A DNA stretch of 64,000 bases, taken from the NCBI GenBank assembly GCA_026398595.1, contig JAPLSO010000019.1, positions 31,320 to 95,319 of the forward strand, in the 5' to 3' direction. This DNA comes from Spirochaetota bacterium. Its GTDB lineage: Bacteria; Spirochaetota; Spirochaetia; Treponematales; Rectinemataceae. A model generated the notes under the pieces. That model was not told where the DNA came from. It searched no databases and was given only the letters and a program-made list of their open reading frames with translations. The position numbers and the translations under genes are program-made. Below, piece after piece: positions 51,156 through 60,176 of this stretch; the first letter of the stretch is position 1; every line of letters begins with the position of its first letter.

Positions 51156-52109
51156 TCAGTTAGCGGTGAGGGTGAAGGTCAGGTTGTCACTGTAAGTTCC
51201 CGGCGTGTTGAAGGTGTCCCCCAGGGTGAAGGTCAGGTGTCTAGTCGCGTAGCCCGAGGAGGTGTCCGTCCATCCCCCCGTCTCGATGATGGTCGAGATC
51301 GTCGTCAGGGCCGTCACCGTCCCATTGTAATTGAAGGTGTAGTGGACGGTCGTCCCCGTCGCGCTGTTCTTCATGTAGCCGCCGTTGGTCGAAGCCACGG
51401 CAAGGCTCCAGGACCCGGCATTCGTACGCAGGATTGCGTTCACCGACATACTCTCCCCTTCTATCATGTCGCCGAAATTGAGGGTCTGGTTGTAAGTGTT
51501 CGAGTCGAAGGTGCTGCTCGTTGAGGGCATGATAGAGAGATCGCAGATGACCGGTACGATCAAGTTGATCGCCTGGGAATAGGTGGCGCCTGTGGATCTG
51601 GCATTACTGATCGAAGTGCCATATTGCGTTCCCTTGTAGTAGCCGACGGTTATCGACGTCGTGTAGGACCCCGCCGGCATGATGAGGCCTGCCGTCGGGA
51701 TGATGACGAAATACAGGGGCGTGTTGGTAAACGGGCCATAAAATGTGTTGGAAAGGACGTGGTCTTTAGTGACCCCCGGACTGTACGCATAGAGCTCGTT
51801 ACCGACGTAGCCGTACACATATTTTTTAATTGAATACGGGATGGTGTAGCTGCCGTTCGAGAAGAACCTGGCTCCCGTGGCTGGACTGAAGTCCCAGAAG
51901 ACGAAGCCGTAGGTACCTTTTCCCGAGGCGCTCGCATAGCCGATATCGGTGATGAGCTGCTGATTGCTCGTCCAGTCGTAGGTTGCCGTCGGGACATTTG
52001 GATAGAAATTGTTGAAGTAGTAATTGATGGCCGAAGCGGGGCGGGGGAACATCAGGGCCAGGGCCAAGGCCAGTGCCGCGGGGATCGCCCGCTTCATGTT
52101 TTTATTCAT
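51156..52109 (-). CDS. two-domain pilus tip protein (putative adhesin)
   Basis: A 317-residue exported protein, signal peptide ending RPASA. The C-terminal ~135 residues (VPVICDLSIMP ... TPGTYSDNLTFTLTAN) share the pilin-like strand pattern and ending of the major subunit (SSDTYKDTITVTIAAA). The N-terminal ~150 residues are Tyr/Gly-rich and distinct, as in two-domain tip adhesins of chaperone-usher pili. It is the last gene of the pilus operon. ATG 52109 has GGAG eight bases upstream; the alternative ATG 52157 overlaps the usher stop but gives an overlong leader. Confidence 0.72.
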   Translation of the reverse strand: MNKNMKRAIPAALALALALMFPRPASAINYYFNNFYPNVPTATYDWTSNQQLITDIGYASASGKGTYGFVFWDFSPATGARFFSNGSYTIPYSIKKYVYGYVGNELYAYSPGVTKDHVLSNTFYGPFTNTPLYFVIIPTAGLIMPAGSYTTSITVGYYKGTQYGTSISNARSTGATYSQAINLIVPVICDLSIMPSTSSTFDSNTYNQTLNFGDMIEGESMSVNAILRTNAGSWSLAVASTNGGYMKNSATGTTVHYTFNYNGTVTALTTISTIIETGGWTDTSSGYATRHLTFTLGDTFNTPGTYSDNLTFTLTAN

Positions 52110-52156
52110 CACGATTCGCTCCATTTCGTCTTTCGGTGACTTCTTATTGAGTTTCA

Positions 52157-54649
52157 TCACGGCGTCGCCCCTTCGATGGGCACCGGCACGACCGAGCCCA
52201 GCTCGGCAACTCCCGATTCGGTTGCCGTCACCTCGAATTTCGAGGTCCCGACGAAATCCGGCCAGAGTATAGTATAGCTGCCCGGCTCGAGATCGTAGAG
52301 TTCGAATTCACCATTCTCGTCGGTAAATGTGGAGTTCAGGTTCGTTCCGCTTAAGTCGATGAGATCGCCAGCTATGTAGCCGAAGGGCACTTCCGTCTCG
52401 CTGACGAGCCTGCCTGTCACCCGATAGCGTTTCTGGGTGTCCGAGGCGTAGACGATGGCCGATTTGTAGCCGGGAATGAGAAGGGCGGCCTGGACGGTCG
52501 GGGCGATGTCGGGCGGTGACTCGGGCAGGTCGAGGTAGGCCGCCACGGCCTTGTAGGAAACGAGGGGCAGGATGACGGGCTTGCCATTTTCGCTGGTTGC
52601 CATACCTGATCCATCCACCTTGAAGAATACCTTTTGATCAGCCATGCCCTTTGAAGGAGCGAAGATGACGAAGGAGTCGTCCACTTGGCGGACGAAGGCG
52701 AAATAGCCACCGGCGAAGGCCAGGCTCGTCGAAGCGTCGGCGACGATCTTGCCCGAGGTTCCGATACTCGAATTGCCGTAGTCCAGATCGGCGCTCAGTC
52801 CCATTTCACCCCAACTTTCATTCCTTCTCCCGCCCATACCCACGCTCGATCCCAAGGGGGAATCTATCATGAGGTTGGAACCCCTCAGGTTCAGGTCTAT
52901 GCCGCCCAGGACATCGAGGCGGTCCACATAGCTGATCGAGTTGCTGCTGGTACCGGACTGGACGAAGTTAAGGGATCGGCCCGCTTTTGCCCTGGGTAGA
53001 ACAAAGAGCATGGCGGTGAAGGTGAAATCGGGACCGGATCCTTCTTTAAAGGCCATGTTGAGCAGGAAGCTCAAGGAAGTACCTTGACCCAGGCTCTGGT
53101 TCAGGGAGAAGCTTGCGTTCGTCGTAGAAAGGGGCGAGGACCCGAAGTCCCTGGACCAAATTCCTGAGGCGCTATAACTCATTACGGCCGAGATCTTGCC
53201 CCCCACTTGAGCCGCCAAACGCAGGTTCTCGTCGGCTGACGAAATAAAAGCTATCGGATTTGGAGTAGCGAAGCCTTGGGATTTGTAATCGGCCGAAAGG
53301 CCTATGATAGGAACGTATCCGCTGCTGGGGAGGCTCAGCCTATACTGGAGGCTTGCTGCCCAGCTCAATGGAGTGGACCTTCCATCCCAGGCACCGACGC
53401 CCACGCCCGTACCGGTGAAGCCGCCGAAGGGTGTGGCCGCGATGAAGGAGGCGCCGCCCAGGACCGATCTCAGGTCGGCCTCCGCCTGGATTCCCGCCGT
53501 GAATCGGGGGGAGAATCCATAGCGGTAGTAACCCGTGAGAATCGGCTGAGTTGGTTCCACCAAGCCTACACCCGCGGTGATTGAATAATCCGAGAGACTC
53601 TCTCCCAGGAGGTTCATCTCCCGGGGAATGGTCGACTTCATCGTCGTGATCTTGCCATCGGCATCCTCGATCTCAAGAACGAAGTCGTTAAGACCGTAGG
53701 TGAAGGGAAGGTCGAGGATCCTGTAGTTGCCTGGGTTGAGGGTTATCGTCCTAAAGGTAGTGTTGTTGAGCTTGATGCGTACAGTCGAGGCCGATTCGAC
53801 GGTAAACTCGGAAAAGAGTTCGTAGAAGCCTGGTTTGGCCTTGTATTTGACGATCTCCTTGCTGGTGAGCGAGACGGCGTAGAGCTCGGGCTGGGACTGG
53901 TAGGCAAGACTGGGGGCCGACACCTTGCCGATGGAGAGCCTGCCGTTGATCGCGGGGAAGTCGTGGACGATGTTGGCGTTGCTCAAGGTTGGCGTAAAGA
54001 TGCTATCGGCGATGCGGAATGAGCCCGAGACATCAGCTACCCATCCCAGCACATTCATGATTCCGCTGACGTCGGCTTCGAGGGGGAATTTTATCTTCGT
54101 CGCCGATATGTCCGATTCCGTGTTGAAGCGGAAGTCCAAGTGGCCCGAGACGGGTGTAGGTTTCAGGATGGGCTTGATATTGACGACGTACTGAGGTGAG
54201 GTGTCGATGTCGGTGATGGGGCCGAAAGAGGCTGGCACGGTGAGGTTGAGGAGGACTTGGGTTATGCTCCACTCCCACTTGATGCCGACCATCTTCATTT
54301 CGGCCTCGGATACCCACTCGAGCTTGCCCAGCACGACGTTGAAAATCGTATCGTAGATATCGGGCTTGAGGTAATTGCCTAATAGTTCGATCAGCAGGTT
54401 GAGGGGCAGCACGGGGTTCTCTCCGATGATGCCTACTTCCCGGTCGCCCACGAATTGGCCGTTTACGGCAATAGTGATCGTGCTGAGCATATCGGGCTTG
54501 AGGCTGTCAGCCTGGATCAGTACTCCCCCGGCGGGACTTTCCTGCGCCCCAACGAGATTTATTGCCAGAAAGCAGAGTGTCGAGATAAAAAGAAAAGCGA
54601 AAAACTTCTTCCTCCGGCCGCTGACTTTTTGTGACATCCAATGATACAT
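52157..54649 (-). CDS. fimbrial outer-membrane usher
   Basis: An 830-residue exported protein (826 if started at Met5). After the signal peptide (FAFLFISTLCFLAINLVGAQ) there is an N-terminal domain, a long beta-rich barrel region with usher-like PGNYRILDLPFTYGLNDFVLEI and a plug region, and a C-terminal carboxypeptidase-regulatory-like domain (VTGRLVSETEVPFGYIAGD, FTDENGEFELYDLEPGSYTI). The ITLNPGNYRILDLP-type segment resembles the PFxI...L usher block. Ushers receive chaperone-subunit complexes and extrude the pilus. Flanking chaperone and subunit genes make the call firm; the subfamily looks archaic. Confidence 0.8.
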   Translation of the reverse strand: MYHWMSQKVSGRRKKFFAFLFISTLCFLAINLVGAQESPAGGVLIQADSLKPDMLSTITIAVNGQFVGDREVGIIGENPVLPLNLLIELLGNYLKPDIYDTIFNVVLGKLEWVSEAEMKMVGIKWEWSITQVLLNLTVPASFGPITDIDTSPQYVVNIKPILKPTPVSGHLDFRFNTESDISATKIKFPLEADVSGIMNVLGWVADVSGSFRIADSIFTPTLSNANIVHDFPAINGRLSIGKVSAPSLAYQSQPELYAVSLTSKEIVKYKAKPGFYELFSEFTVESASTVRIKLNNTTFRTITLNPGNYRILDLPFTYGLNDFVLEIEDADGKITTMKSTIPREMNLLGESLSDYSITAGVGLVEPTQPILTGYYRYGFSPRFTAGIQAEADLRSVLGGASFIAATPFGGFTGTGVGVGAWDGRSTPLSWAASLQYRLSLPSSGYVPIIGLSADYKSQGFATPNPIAFISSADENLRLAAQVGGKISAVMSYSASGIWSRDFGSSPLSTTNASFSLNQSLGQGTSLSFLLNMAFKEGSGPDFTFTAMLFVLPRAKAGRSLNFVQSGTSSNSISYVDRLDVLGGIDLNLRGSNLMIDSPLGSSVGMGGRRNESWGEMGLSADLDYGNSSIGTSGKIVADASTSLAFAGGYFAFVRQVDDSFVIFAPSKGMADQKVFFKVDGSGMATSENGKPVILPLVSYKAVAAYLDLPESPPDIAPTVQAALLIPGYKSAIVYASDTQKRYRVTGRLVSETEVPFGYIAGDLIDLSGTNLNSTFTDENGEFELYDLEPGSYTILWPDFVGTSKFEVTATESGVAELGSVVPVPIEGATP

Positions 54650-54658
54650 CAGTTTACT

Positions 54659-55390
54659 TCATTCGATCTCTGCTTCGAAGCTTCCCGTATAGGTTTTCCC
54701 TATCACCGCCTGGTCCCAGGGGACGAAGAAGAATCGCGACGAGGCCGGCAGCATGTTTTGGCCTTCGAAGGCTTGGACCTGGTCTCCTGTCAGGGAGATA
54801 GGCAGCGAGGATAGGCTGTCCTGAACCTTGAGCACCGCGCCGGAGAGAAGTGCATGCCGTGTTCCAGTGTTCTTGATCACAACCTTGAGACCCTTTGTCC
54901 CATCTGTCTCGGCGCCTACGGCAGTGTCCATCTGAATGTTGGGCATGACCTTGGGAGGAGTGACGTAGAGGGCAGCAATGTACCTGAAGAGCACCTTGAC
55001 GCCCGAGGTTTCCTGCTTGCTGAAATCGATGGGCACCTGTTCGGCGATAACCCTGTAGCAGTTTTCGCGGGGCAGAGCGGCTGGGCCCTTGTATTGGATC
55101 TTCACGGTCTGGAAGGAATTGGGCTGAACGACTATCCGGGTCGGGAATATGGTGAAGTCCTTGCCGACTGTCTCGTTCGACTCCTTGCCGTCGATGTCGA
55201 TGGCACGCGTCATCACGCTGATTACAACGGCGATGGACTGGGAGGCATCATTTGTAACCTTGAAGCTTATGACGCTTTGGGCGCCTGAGGGAGCGATGGA
55301 AGCGGACATGGGCACGAAAGAGAATGCTCCGACCGTTGCGGCAGCGCCGGCGATGGTAAGCGCTAAGAATAGATAGCGTTTAGCTTTCAT
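54659..55390 (-). CDS. periplasmic pilus-assembly chaperone (PapD-like)
   Basis: A 243-residue exported protein with two immunoglobulin-like domains. The first has ISFKVTNDASQSIAVVISVMT, TIFPTRIVVQPNSFQTVKIQY and ENCYRVIAEQVPID, matching the FimC/PapD pattern of archaic (sigma) chaperones. The second contains KGLKVVIKNTGTRHALLSG. It donates a strand to unfolded subunits and delivers them to the usher. GGAGGAAGG precedes ATG 55390. It is second in the operon, after the major subunit. Confidence 0.83.
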   Translation of the reverse strand: MKAKRYLFLALTIAGAAATVGAFSFVPMSASIAPSGAQSVISFKVTNDASQSIAVVISVMTRAIDIDGKESNETVGKDFTIFPTRIVVQPNSFQTVKIQYKGPAALPRENCYRVIAEQVPIDFSKQETSGVKVLFRYIAALYVTPPKVMPNIQMDTAVGAETDGTKGLKVVIKNTGTRHALLSGAVLKVQDSLSSLPISLTGDQVQAFEGQNMLPASSRFFFVPWDQAVIGKTYTGSFEAEIE

Positions 55391-55518
55391 CCTTCCTCCG
55401 TTATAAAACGAGCGTCCACAGACCAGATTTCCTGGTTCAGGGTACGCACTACCACCGTATAAGCCTACCATAGACGGACATTTAGCGCAATGCGATGGTT
55501 ATATGCCTGTAGTCACTT

Positions 55519-55992
55519 TCAGGCAGCGGCGATCGTGACCGTTATCGTGTCCTTGTAGGTGTCGGATGAAACCGGTGTCGGCGAATTCCAGAAATTCTGG
55601 AATTCGACGGCTAGGGAGTAGGCCGCTTCATTCGTCGTTTTACCTGGTATCCTGACTGAAAAGGGGGTCGCCAGGCTAATGTTCGACGTCGCGCCGAATT
55701 TCAGCGTGTAGGGGTAGGTGTCGGTGTTGCCGGCCGTATCGCCTTTCATCCGCCCCGCGTTCGTCGAACTGACGGTTATCGTCCAGTCCTCTGATTGGGT
55801 GCTCAATACGTTGATGTAGCCCAGAATGGTCTCGCTGGAGTTGAAAACGTCGACGCTCGTCGTCGCCGTTATGCTCGTTGTTATAATGAATGTTTCGGGG
55901 ACGTTGCTCCGGAGCAGAATGTTTATGCTGTTTTCGCCGTAAGCCAAGGTAAGGGAGATTAGAAGAACTGCGAGGATACAGCACTTTTTCAT
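55519..55992 (-). CDS. major pilus subunit (spore-coat-U/pilin-like)
   Basis: A 157-residue exported protein: signal peptide MKKCCILAVLLISLTLAYG, then an all-beta domain ending SSDTYKDTITVTIAAA, the typical last strand of chaperone-usher subunits of the SCPU/CS1-like groups. Blocks such as VNVLSTQSEDWTITVSSTN-like strands repeat in the tip protein. The mature part has no cysteine. It is the first gene of the operon, separated by 128 bp from the chaperone gene, as expected for a highly expressed subunit. ATG 55992 has GGAGCGG upstream. Confidence 0.75.
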   Translation of the reverse strand: MKKCCILAVLLISLTLAYGENSINILLRSNVPETFIITTSITATTSVDVFNSSETILGYINVLSTQSEDWTITVSSTNAGRMKGDTAGNTDTYPYTLKFGATSNISLATPFSVRIPGKTTNEAAYSLAVEFQNFWNSPTPVSSDTYKDTITVTIAAA

Positions 55993-56088
55993 TTCCGCTC
56001 CGTGGATAGACCACATACTTTAATTAGTATAATTCATTTCCCTATCGAATTTGTCAAGTTCTCGGAAAAAGAATCGGAAGGCCGCATC

Positions 56089-56118
56089 TTGACAGTGAAC
56101 ACGGCGTTCTGCTATACA
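56089..56118 (+). promoter_or_regulatory. promoter of the tRNA-Val/tRNA-Phe unit
   Basis: Consensus -35 TTGACA (56089-56094) and -10 TATACA (56113-56118) are separated by 18 bp; tRNA-Val begins 38 bp after the -10 box. It is divergent from the pilus operon. Confidence 0.75.
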
Positions 56119-56155
56119 ATTCATCCGTGTCGTACCTCGCAAGAGGTAGGTATTC

Positions 56156-56229
56156 GGGCGGTTAGCTCAGTTGGTTAGAGCACCAGTATGACACGCTGGG
56201 GGTCGCAAGTTCGACTCTTGCACCGCCCA
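56156..56229 (+). tRNA. tRNA-Val (anticodon GAC)
   Basis: A 74-nt cloverleaf: acceptor GGGCGGT/ACCGCCC, D-arm GCTC/GAGC, anticodon stem CCAGT/GCTGG with loop ATGACAC (anticodon GAC), T-arm GCAAG/CTTGC around TTCGACT, discriminator A. CCA is not encoded. It is followed six bases later by tRNA-Phe. Confidence 0.95.
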
Positions 56230-56235
56230 TCTTTC

Positions 56236-56308
56236 GCCGCTGTAGCTCAGTTGGTAGAGCAATGGACTGAAAATCCATGTGTCATCAGTTCAATTCTGAT
56301 CGGCGGCA
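56236..56308 (+). tRNA. tRNA-Phe (anticodon GAA)
   Basis: A 73-nt cloverleaf: acceptor GCCGCTG/CGGCGGC with one T-G pair, D-arm GCTC/GAGC, anticodon stem ATGGA/TCCAT with loop CTGAAAA (anticodon GAA), T-arm ATCAG/CTGAT around TTCAATT, discriminator A. CCA is not encoded. Confidence 0.95.
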
Positions 56309-56310
56309 GA

Positions 56311-56337
56311 GCCACCCCTTGAGGGTGGCTTTTTTTT
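56311..56337 (+). terminator. intrinsic terminator of the tRNA unit
   Basis: GCCACCC-CTTGA-GGGTGGC followed by eight T residues, three bases after tRNA-Phe. A textbook rho-independent terminator. Confidence 0.95.
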
Positions 56338-56468
56338 GACGCCACGTTCAGCATAGTCCCGTCTATAGGCTCCGCTAGGCGTCGGACCCTTGGGCTGGAT
56401 CGATACAAGGGCGGCTTTCACCTGTCGTCGTTTGAGAGTATCATATTGTGGACTTGGAGGTTCTTCCC

Positions 56469-57443
56469 ATGAAGGTGCTTATCATCGGCGGGGCGGGATA
56501 CATCGGCGGCCACGTCGCCCGGCTCTTCGCGGACCGAGGCCACAAGGTTGATGTCGCCGACAATCTGTCCACGGGTTCGGAAGTGAACCTCTTCCCGGAC
56601 TATGGATTCTTCAAGGGCGACATCCTCGACTACCCCTGGCTTTCAAGCGTCATGAGCAGAGGTTACGACGCCGTCGTTCATCTCGCCGCGGCCAAAGCGG
56701 CCGGCGAGTCCATGCTCGTCCCTGAAAAGTATTCCCTCCAGAACCTGAGCGGCACGGTCAACATCATCAACGCGGTCTGCGCGGCCGGCATTCCCTATCT
56801 TGTCTTTTCCTCCTCGGCTGCCGTATACGGGGAACCGCGCTATCTTCCCATCGACGAGGAGCACCCCAAGGACCCCGCGAACTATTACGGCTTCACCAAG
56901 CTCGAAATCGAGCGGATCCTCGCCTGGTATGACAGGCTGAAAGGGTTGAAGTCCGCCGCCCTGCGCTACTTCAACGCGGCCGGCTACGATACCGCCGGAA
57001 GAGTCAGAGGGCTCGAGAAGAACCCCGCCAACCTGATACCCGTGATCATGGAAGTCGCCGCCGGCATACGGGAAAACTTTAAGCTCTTCGGGCTGGACTA
57101 CCCTACGCCCGACGGTTCGGGCGTCCGCGACTATATCCACGTCTCCGACTTGGCGGAAGGCCACTACCTCGCCCTCGAATACCTCGCCAGGGAAAAGAAG
57201 AGCCTGACGGTCAATCTGGGCTCCGAGGAGGGCCTCTCCGTCCTCCAGATCCTCGAGGCGTCCAGGAGGATCAGCGGCGCGCCCATTCCGGTGGTTATCT
57301 CGGGCAGGAGGGAAGGAGACCCAGCCAAACTGGTCGCGTCGAGCGCGAAAGCCAAGGCCCTTCTGGGCTGGAAGGCCGAACATTCGGATCTGGACAGTCT
57401 CGTCGCCACGACCTGGAAGGCTTACTCGGGCCGCTCGAAATAA
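56469..57443 (+). CDS. galE: UDP-glucose 4-epimerase GalE
   Basis: A 324-residue extended SDR that interconverts UDP-glucose and UDP-galactose. NAD-binding GGAGYIGGHVA at 7-17, the catalytic Tyr-x3-Lys in YYGFTKLEIE, RYFNAAGYD and DYIHVSDLAEGHY are diagnostic. ATG 56469 has TTGGAGG upstream; a GTG 21 bases earlier is less likely. It supplies UDP-galactose for envelope glycans or feeds galactose into metabolism. The M20 peptidase gene follows after 26 bp. Confidence 0.92.
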   Translation: MKVLIIGGAGYIGGHVARLFADRGHKVDVADNLSTGSEVNLFPDYGFFKGDILDYPWLSSVMSRGYDAVVHLAAAKAAGESMLVPEKYSLQNLSGTVNIINAVCAAGIPYLVFSSSAAVYGEPRYLPIDEEHPKDPANYYGFTKLEIERILAWYDRLKGLKSAALRYFNAAGYDTAGRVRGLEKNPANLIPVIMEVAAGIRENFKLFGLDYPTPDGSGVRDYIHVSDLAEGHYLALEYLAREKKSLTVNLGSEEGLSVLQILEASRRISGAPIPVVISGRREGDPAKLVASSAKAKALLGWKAEHSDLDSLVATTWKAYSGRSK

Positions 57444-57469
57444 CTTCGTACCACCGCAAGGAGAAAGTC

Positions 57470-58690
57470 ATGACCAGCAGGATATTTTCCCGTATTGAAG
57501 CTTCAGAGGCAGGAATGATAGAACTCGAAAGCCTTCTGACCTCGATCCCCGCCCTCGCCCCTGAATCGGGCGGGCAGGGTGAACTCGCCAAAGCCGAGGC
57601 GCTCGAAGCCTGGCTCAGGAAGCGGGGAATCGTCGACATCGCGCGGATGGACTTTCGCGACCCGAGGGTCGCCTCGGGCATCCGTCCTAACATCCTCGCC
57701 ACGATACGCGGCAAGGACGACAAGGCCCGGCTCTGGATCATGACCCATCTGGACGTTGTCCCCGAGGGCGAACGCTCCCTCTGGAAAACCGATCCCTGGA
57801 AGGTCGTCGCCCGCGACGGGATGGTGATAGGCAGAGGGGTCGAGGATAACCAGCAGGGTCTCGTCTCCGCCGTCTTCGCCGCCCTCGCCTTCATCGAGGA
57901 GGGGATCGTCCCGGCCCGGACCATAAAGCTTCTCTTCGTCGCCGACGAGGAGGTGGGATCGAAGTTCGGCATCCAGCATCTGCTGGCTGGTTTCTCCCTT
58001 TTCAGCAAGGACGACCTCATCATCGTTCCCGACTCAGGCTGCGAGGATGGCTCGGAGATCGAAGTTGCCGAGAAGAACATCTGCTGGCTTAAGGTGACGA
58101 CGAAAGGGAAGCAGACCCACGCCGCAATGCCGGACAAGGGCGTGAATGCCTTCCTCGCCGCTTCCGATCTCGTGGTCCGCCTGCATAATCTGGAGAAGAC
58201 CGTTTTCACTGCGCGGAACTCTCTCTTCGAGCCGGACAGGACGACGATCAACCCGACCAAGAAGGAAGCGAACGTCCCCAACGTCAACACCATCCCCGGC
58301 GAGGACGTTTTCTGTGTCGACATGCGTATTCTTCCCGTTTATCCCGTGGCGCAGGTCCTCGAAAAGGCAAGGAAGGAGGCGGACGCGGTCGAGAAGGAGT
58401 ACGGTGTCTCCGTCGCCTTCGACATCCTCCAGAGCAACGAGTCCAGGGCCACTCCAGCTGACGCCCCCATCGTGGGCAGGCTCGCGGCGGCCGTGGAGAA
58501 GGTCTATGGTGTCAAGGCAAAAGCGATAGGAGTCGGGGGAGGCACCGTGGGCGCTTATCTCAGGAAGGCGGGATTCGACTGTGTCGTCTGGTCGAAAATG
58601 CAGGAAGTGGCACATCAACCCAATGAATACGCACTTATAGCCAATATCGTGGGCGACGCGAAAGTCTTCGCCGCCCTAGCCATGGAATGA
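57470..58690 (+). CDS. M20-family metallopeptidase
   Basis: A 406-residue di-zinc peptidase/deacylase of the ArgE/DapE/CPG2 family. Metal and catalytic residues: H and D in THLDVVPEG near 100, the bridging Asp in GRGVEDNQQG, the Glu pair in FVADEEVGS, and a C-terminal His in EVAHQPNE. A dimerisation domain is inserted near 190-300. Members remove N-acyl groups or split dipeptides; the substrate is unknown. CAAGGAGAAAGTC precedes the ATG. Confidence 0.87.
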   Translation: MTSRIFSRIEASEAGMIELESLLTSIPALAPESGGQGELAKAEALEAWLRKRGIVDIARMDFRDPRVASGIRPNILATIRGKDDKARLWIMTHLDVVPEGERSLWKTDPWKVVARDGMVIGRGVEDNQQGLVSAVFAALAFIEEGIVPARTIKLLFVADEEVGSKFGIQHLLAGFSLFSKDDLIIVPDSGCEDGSEIEVAEKNICWLKVTTKGKQTHAAMPDKGVNAFLAASDLVVRLHNLEKTVFTARNSLFEPDRTTINPTKKEANVPNVNTIPGEDVFCVDMRILPVYPVAQVLEKARKEADAVEKEYGVSVAFDILQSNESRATPADAPIVGRLAAAVEKVYGVKAKAIGVGGGTVGAYLRKAGFDCVVWSKMQEVAHQPNEYALIANIVGDAKVFAALAME

Positions 58691-58724
58691 GCGGGAGGAA
58701 GCTTAGGACTGAGCTTCCCTTCGT

Positions 58725-60176
58725 TCAGGACTTGGGCAGCTTCAATACCTGTCCAATGTGCAGGAAATCCTCGATTCCCAGGTTATTGGCCTTGGCCAAC
58801 GCCTGGGCCTTGATGCCGAATTTTGAGGCTATAGCCCAGAGTGTGTCTCCGCTTCGCACCGTGTAACTTGCGGCAGCCTGCTTGGGCCGGGCGGCTCCCG
58901 GGATGTGGGGAATGACAAGGGTCTGGCCAATTCTGATCCTATCGGCCTTAAGACCGGGGTTGGCCTGAAGGATGAGGGAAAGAGGCGTACCATAGCGCTC
59001 GGCTATGGCTCCCATCGTGTCGCCTGACTTCACCTTGCAGATGTCGTACTTGTAAAGGGGCGCCGAGTTGTCGGCGAGGATGGTCCGGACGGTCTCGGCC
59101 TTATCGACGGGCACCTTGAGCGTGTGGGTCGTCGAAGGCGGCGTGATATGATACTTGAGTTCCGCGTTGCCCGCCTTGAGCACGGAAAGTGGTATTCCGG
59201 CCTTCTCCGAAAGGACGTTCATATCCACCTGCCGCGTCGTCTCCACTGCTTCCCAGACTCCCCGTTCTCCCCATTCCGCGGGAAGGCCATGCAGTTCGGG
59301 ATAGCGCAGGATAGAGGCAACGGCGAGGAACCGGGGGATATAGGAGAGTGGTTCCCTCGACAGCTTCCGGCTGTCGTAGAGCTGCCAGAAATCGAGGCTC
59401 TTGTCTCCTTGGGACCTAATCGCCCTGGAGACCGCCCCAGAGCCGGCGTTGTAGGCAGCCAGGGCGAGGAGCCAGTCGTTGTAGGTCTGTTGGTTGTCCC
59501 GCAACTTCCTGAGCGCCGCGTCCGTGCTCTTCATGAAATCCTTGCGGTCGTCCACCCACTCCGAAATCGAAAGACCATAGCCTATGATGGAGTTCCGCAT
59601 GAACTGCCAGAGTCCCGCCGCCCCGCTCGTCGATACAGCCAGAGGCGAATACTCCGATTCGATGACGGGAAGGTAGGCGAGTTCCTTGGGCAGCCCGTAT
59701 TCCTCGACCTTGGCCTCGACGTAGGAAAGGTATGGCATGGCCTGGGCCATCACGACGGCAAGCCATTTCTTGCCGCCCGAGCTGAGGTAGGAGGCTCTTG
59801 TCTTCTCGAACTCATCCTGGCCCCAGGGCATCGGCAGATCGTAGGAGAGACCATCGACCAGGATGCCGCAGGAGAATAAGGGCTCGCAGGCTGGAACGGA
59901 CAGCTCAGGAACCGTACCTTCGGAAGTGGTCTCTTGGACAGGGACGGAGGGCTCCGCGGTCACGCTTTGCACGGCGGTCTCCTGGGCGGGAGGGACTTCA
60001 GGGACCGATACAGCGGCGCCGGCCGAAGGTGCGTCAGGGTCGTAGCCCTGGGCGCCGGCCGCGGCCGTGAGCACGAGGAGAGCGAGCAGGAGGCCTGCGT
60101 TCGCGGCAACCCTTCGCCTCCATCCCGTCCGCCGGCCGAAGATTCCCGGTGTCGATCCACTATCCTTTAGGCTCAT
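58725..60176 (-). CDS. mltD: membrane-bound lytic transglycosylase with two LysM repeats (MltD-like)
   Basis: A 483-residue exported peptidoglycan lyase. After a signal segment (LLLALLVLTAAAGA) and a Pro/Val-rich linker, the family-1 transglycosylase domain has the catalytic Glu in PVIESEYSPLAVSTSGAAG (split as ESEYSP and GAAGLWQFM) and the NYNDWLLALAAYNAGSGAV-type motif. Two LysM repeats end the protein (VKSGDTMGAIAERYGTP and VRSGDTLWAIASKFGIK). It starts as an ATGA overlap with the lipoprotein gene upstream. Confidence 0.9.
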   Translation of the reverse strand: MSLKDSGSTPGIFGRRTGWRRRVAANAGLLLALLVLTAAAGAQGYDPDAPSAGAAVSVPEVPPAQETAVQSVTAEPSVPVQETTSEGTVPELSVPACEPLFSCGILVDGLSYDLPMPWGQDEFEKTRASYLSSGGKKWLAVVMAQAMPYLSYVEAKVEEYGLPKELAYLPVIESEYSPLAVSTSGAAGLWQFMRNSIIGYGLSISEWVDDRKDFMKSTDAALRKLRDNQQTYNDWLLALAAYNAGSGAVSRAIRSQGDKSLDFWQLYDSRKLSREPLSYIPRFLAVASILRYPELHGLPAEWGERGVWEAVETTRQVDMNVLSEKAGIPLSVLKAGNAELKYHITPPSTTHTLKVPVDKAETVRTILADNSAPLYKYDICKVKSGDTMGAIAERYGTPLSLILQANPGLKADRIRIGQTLVIPHIPGAARPKQAAASYTVRSGDTLWAIASKFGIKAQALAKANNLGIEDFLHIGQVLKLPKS

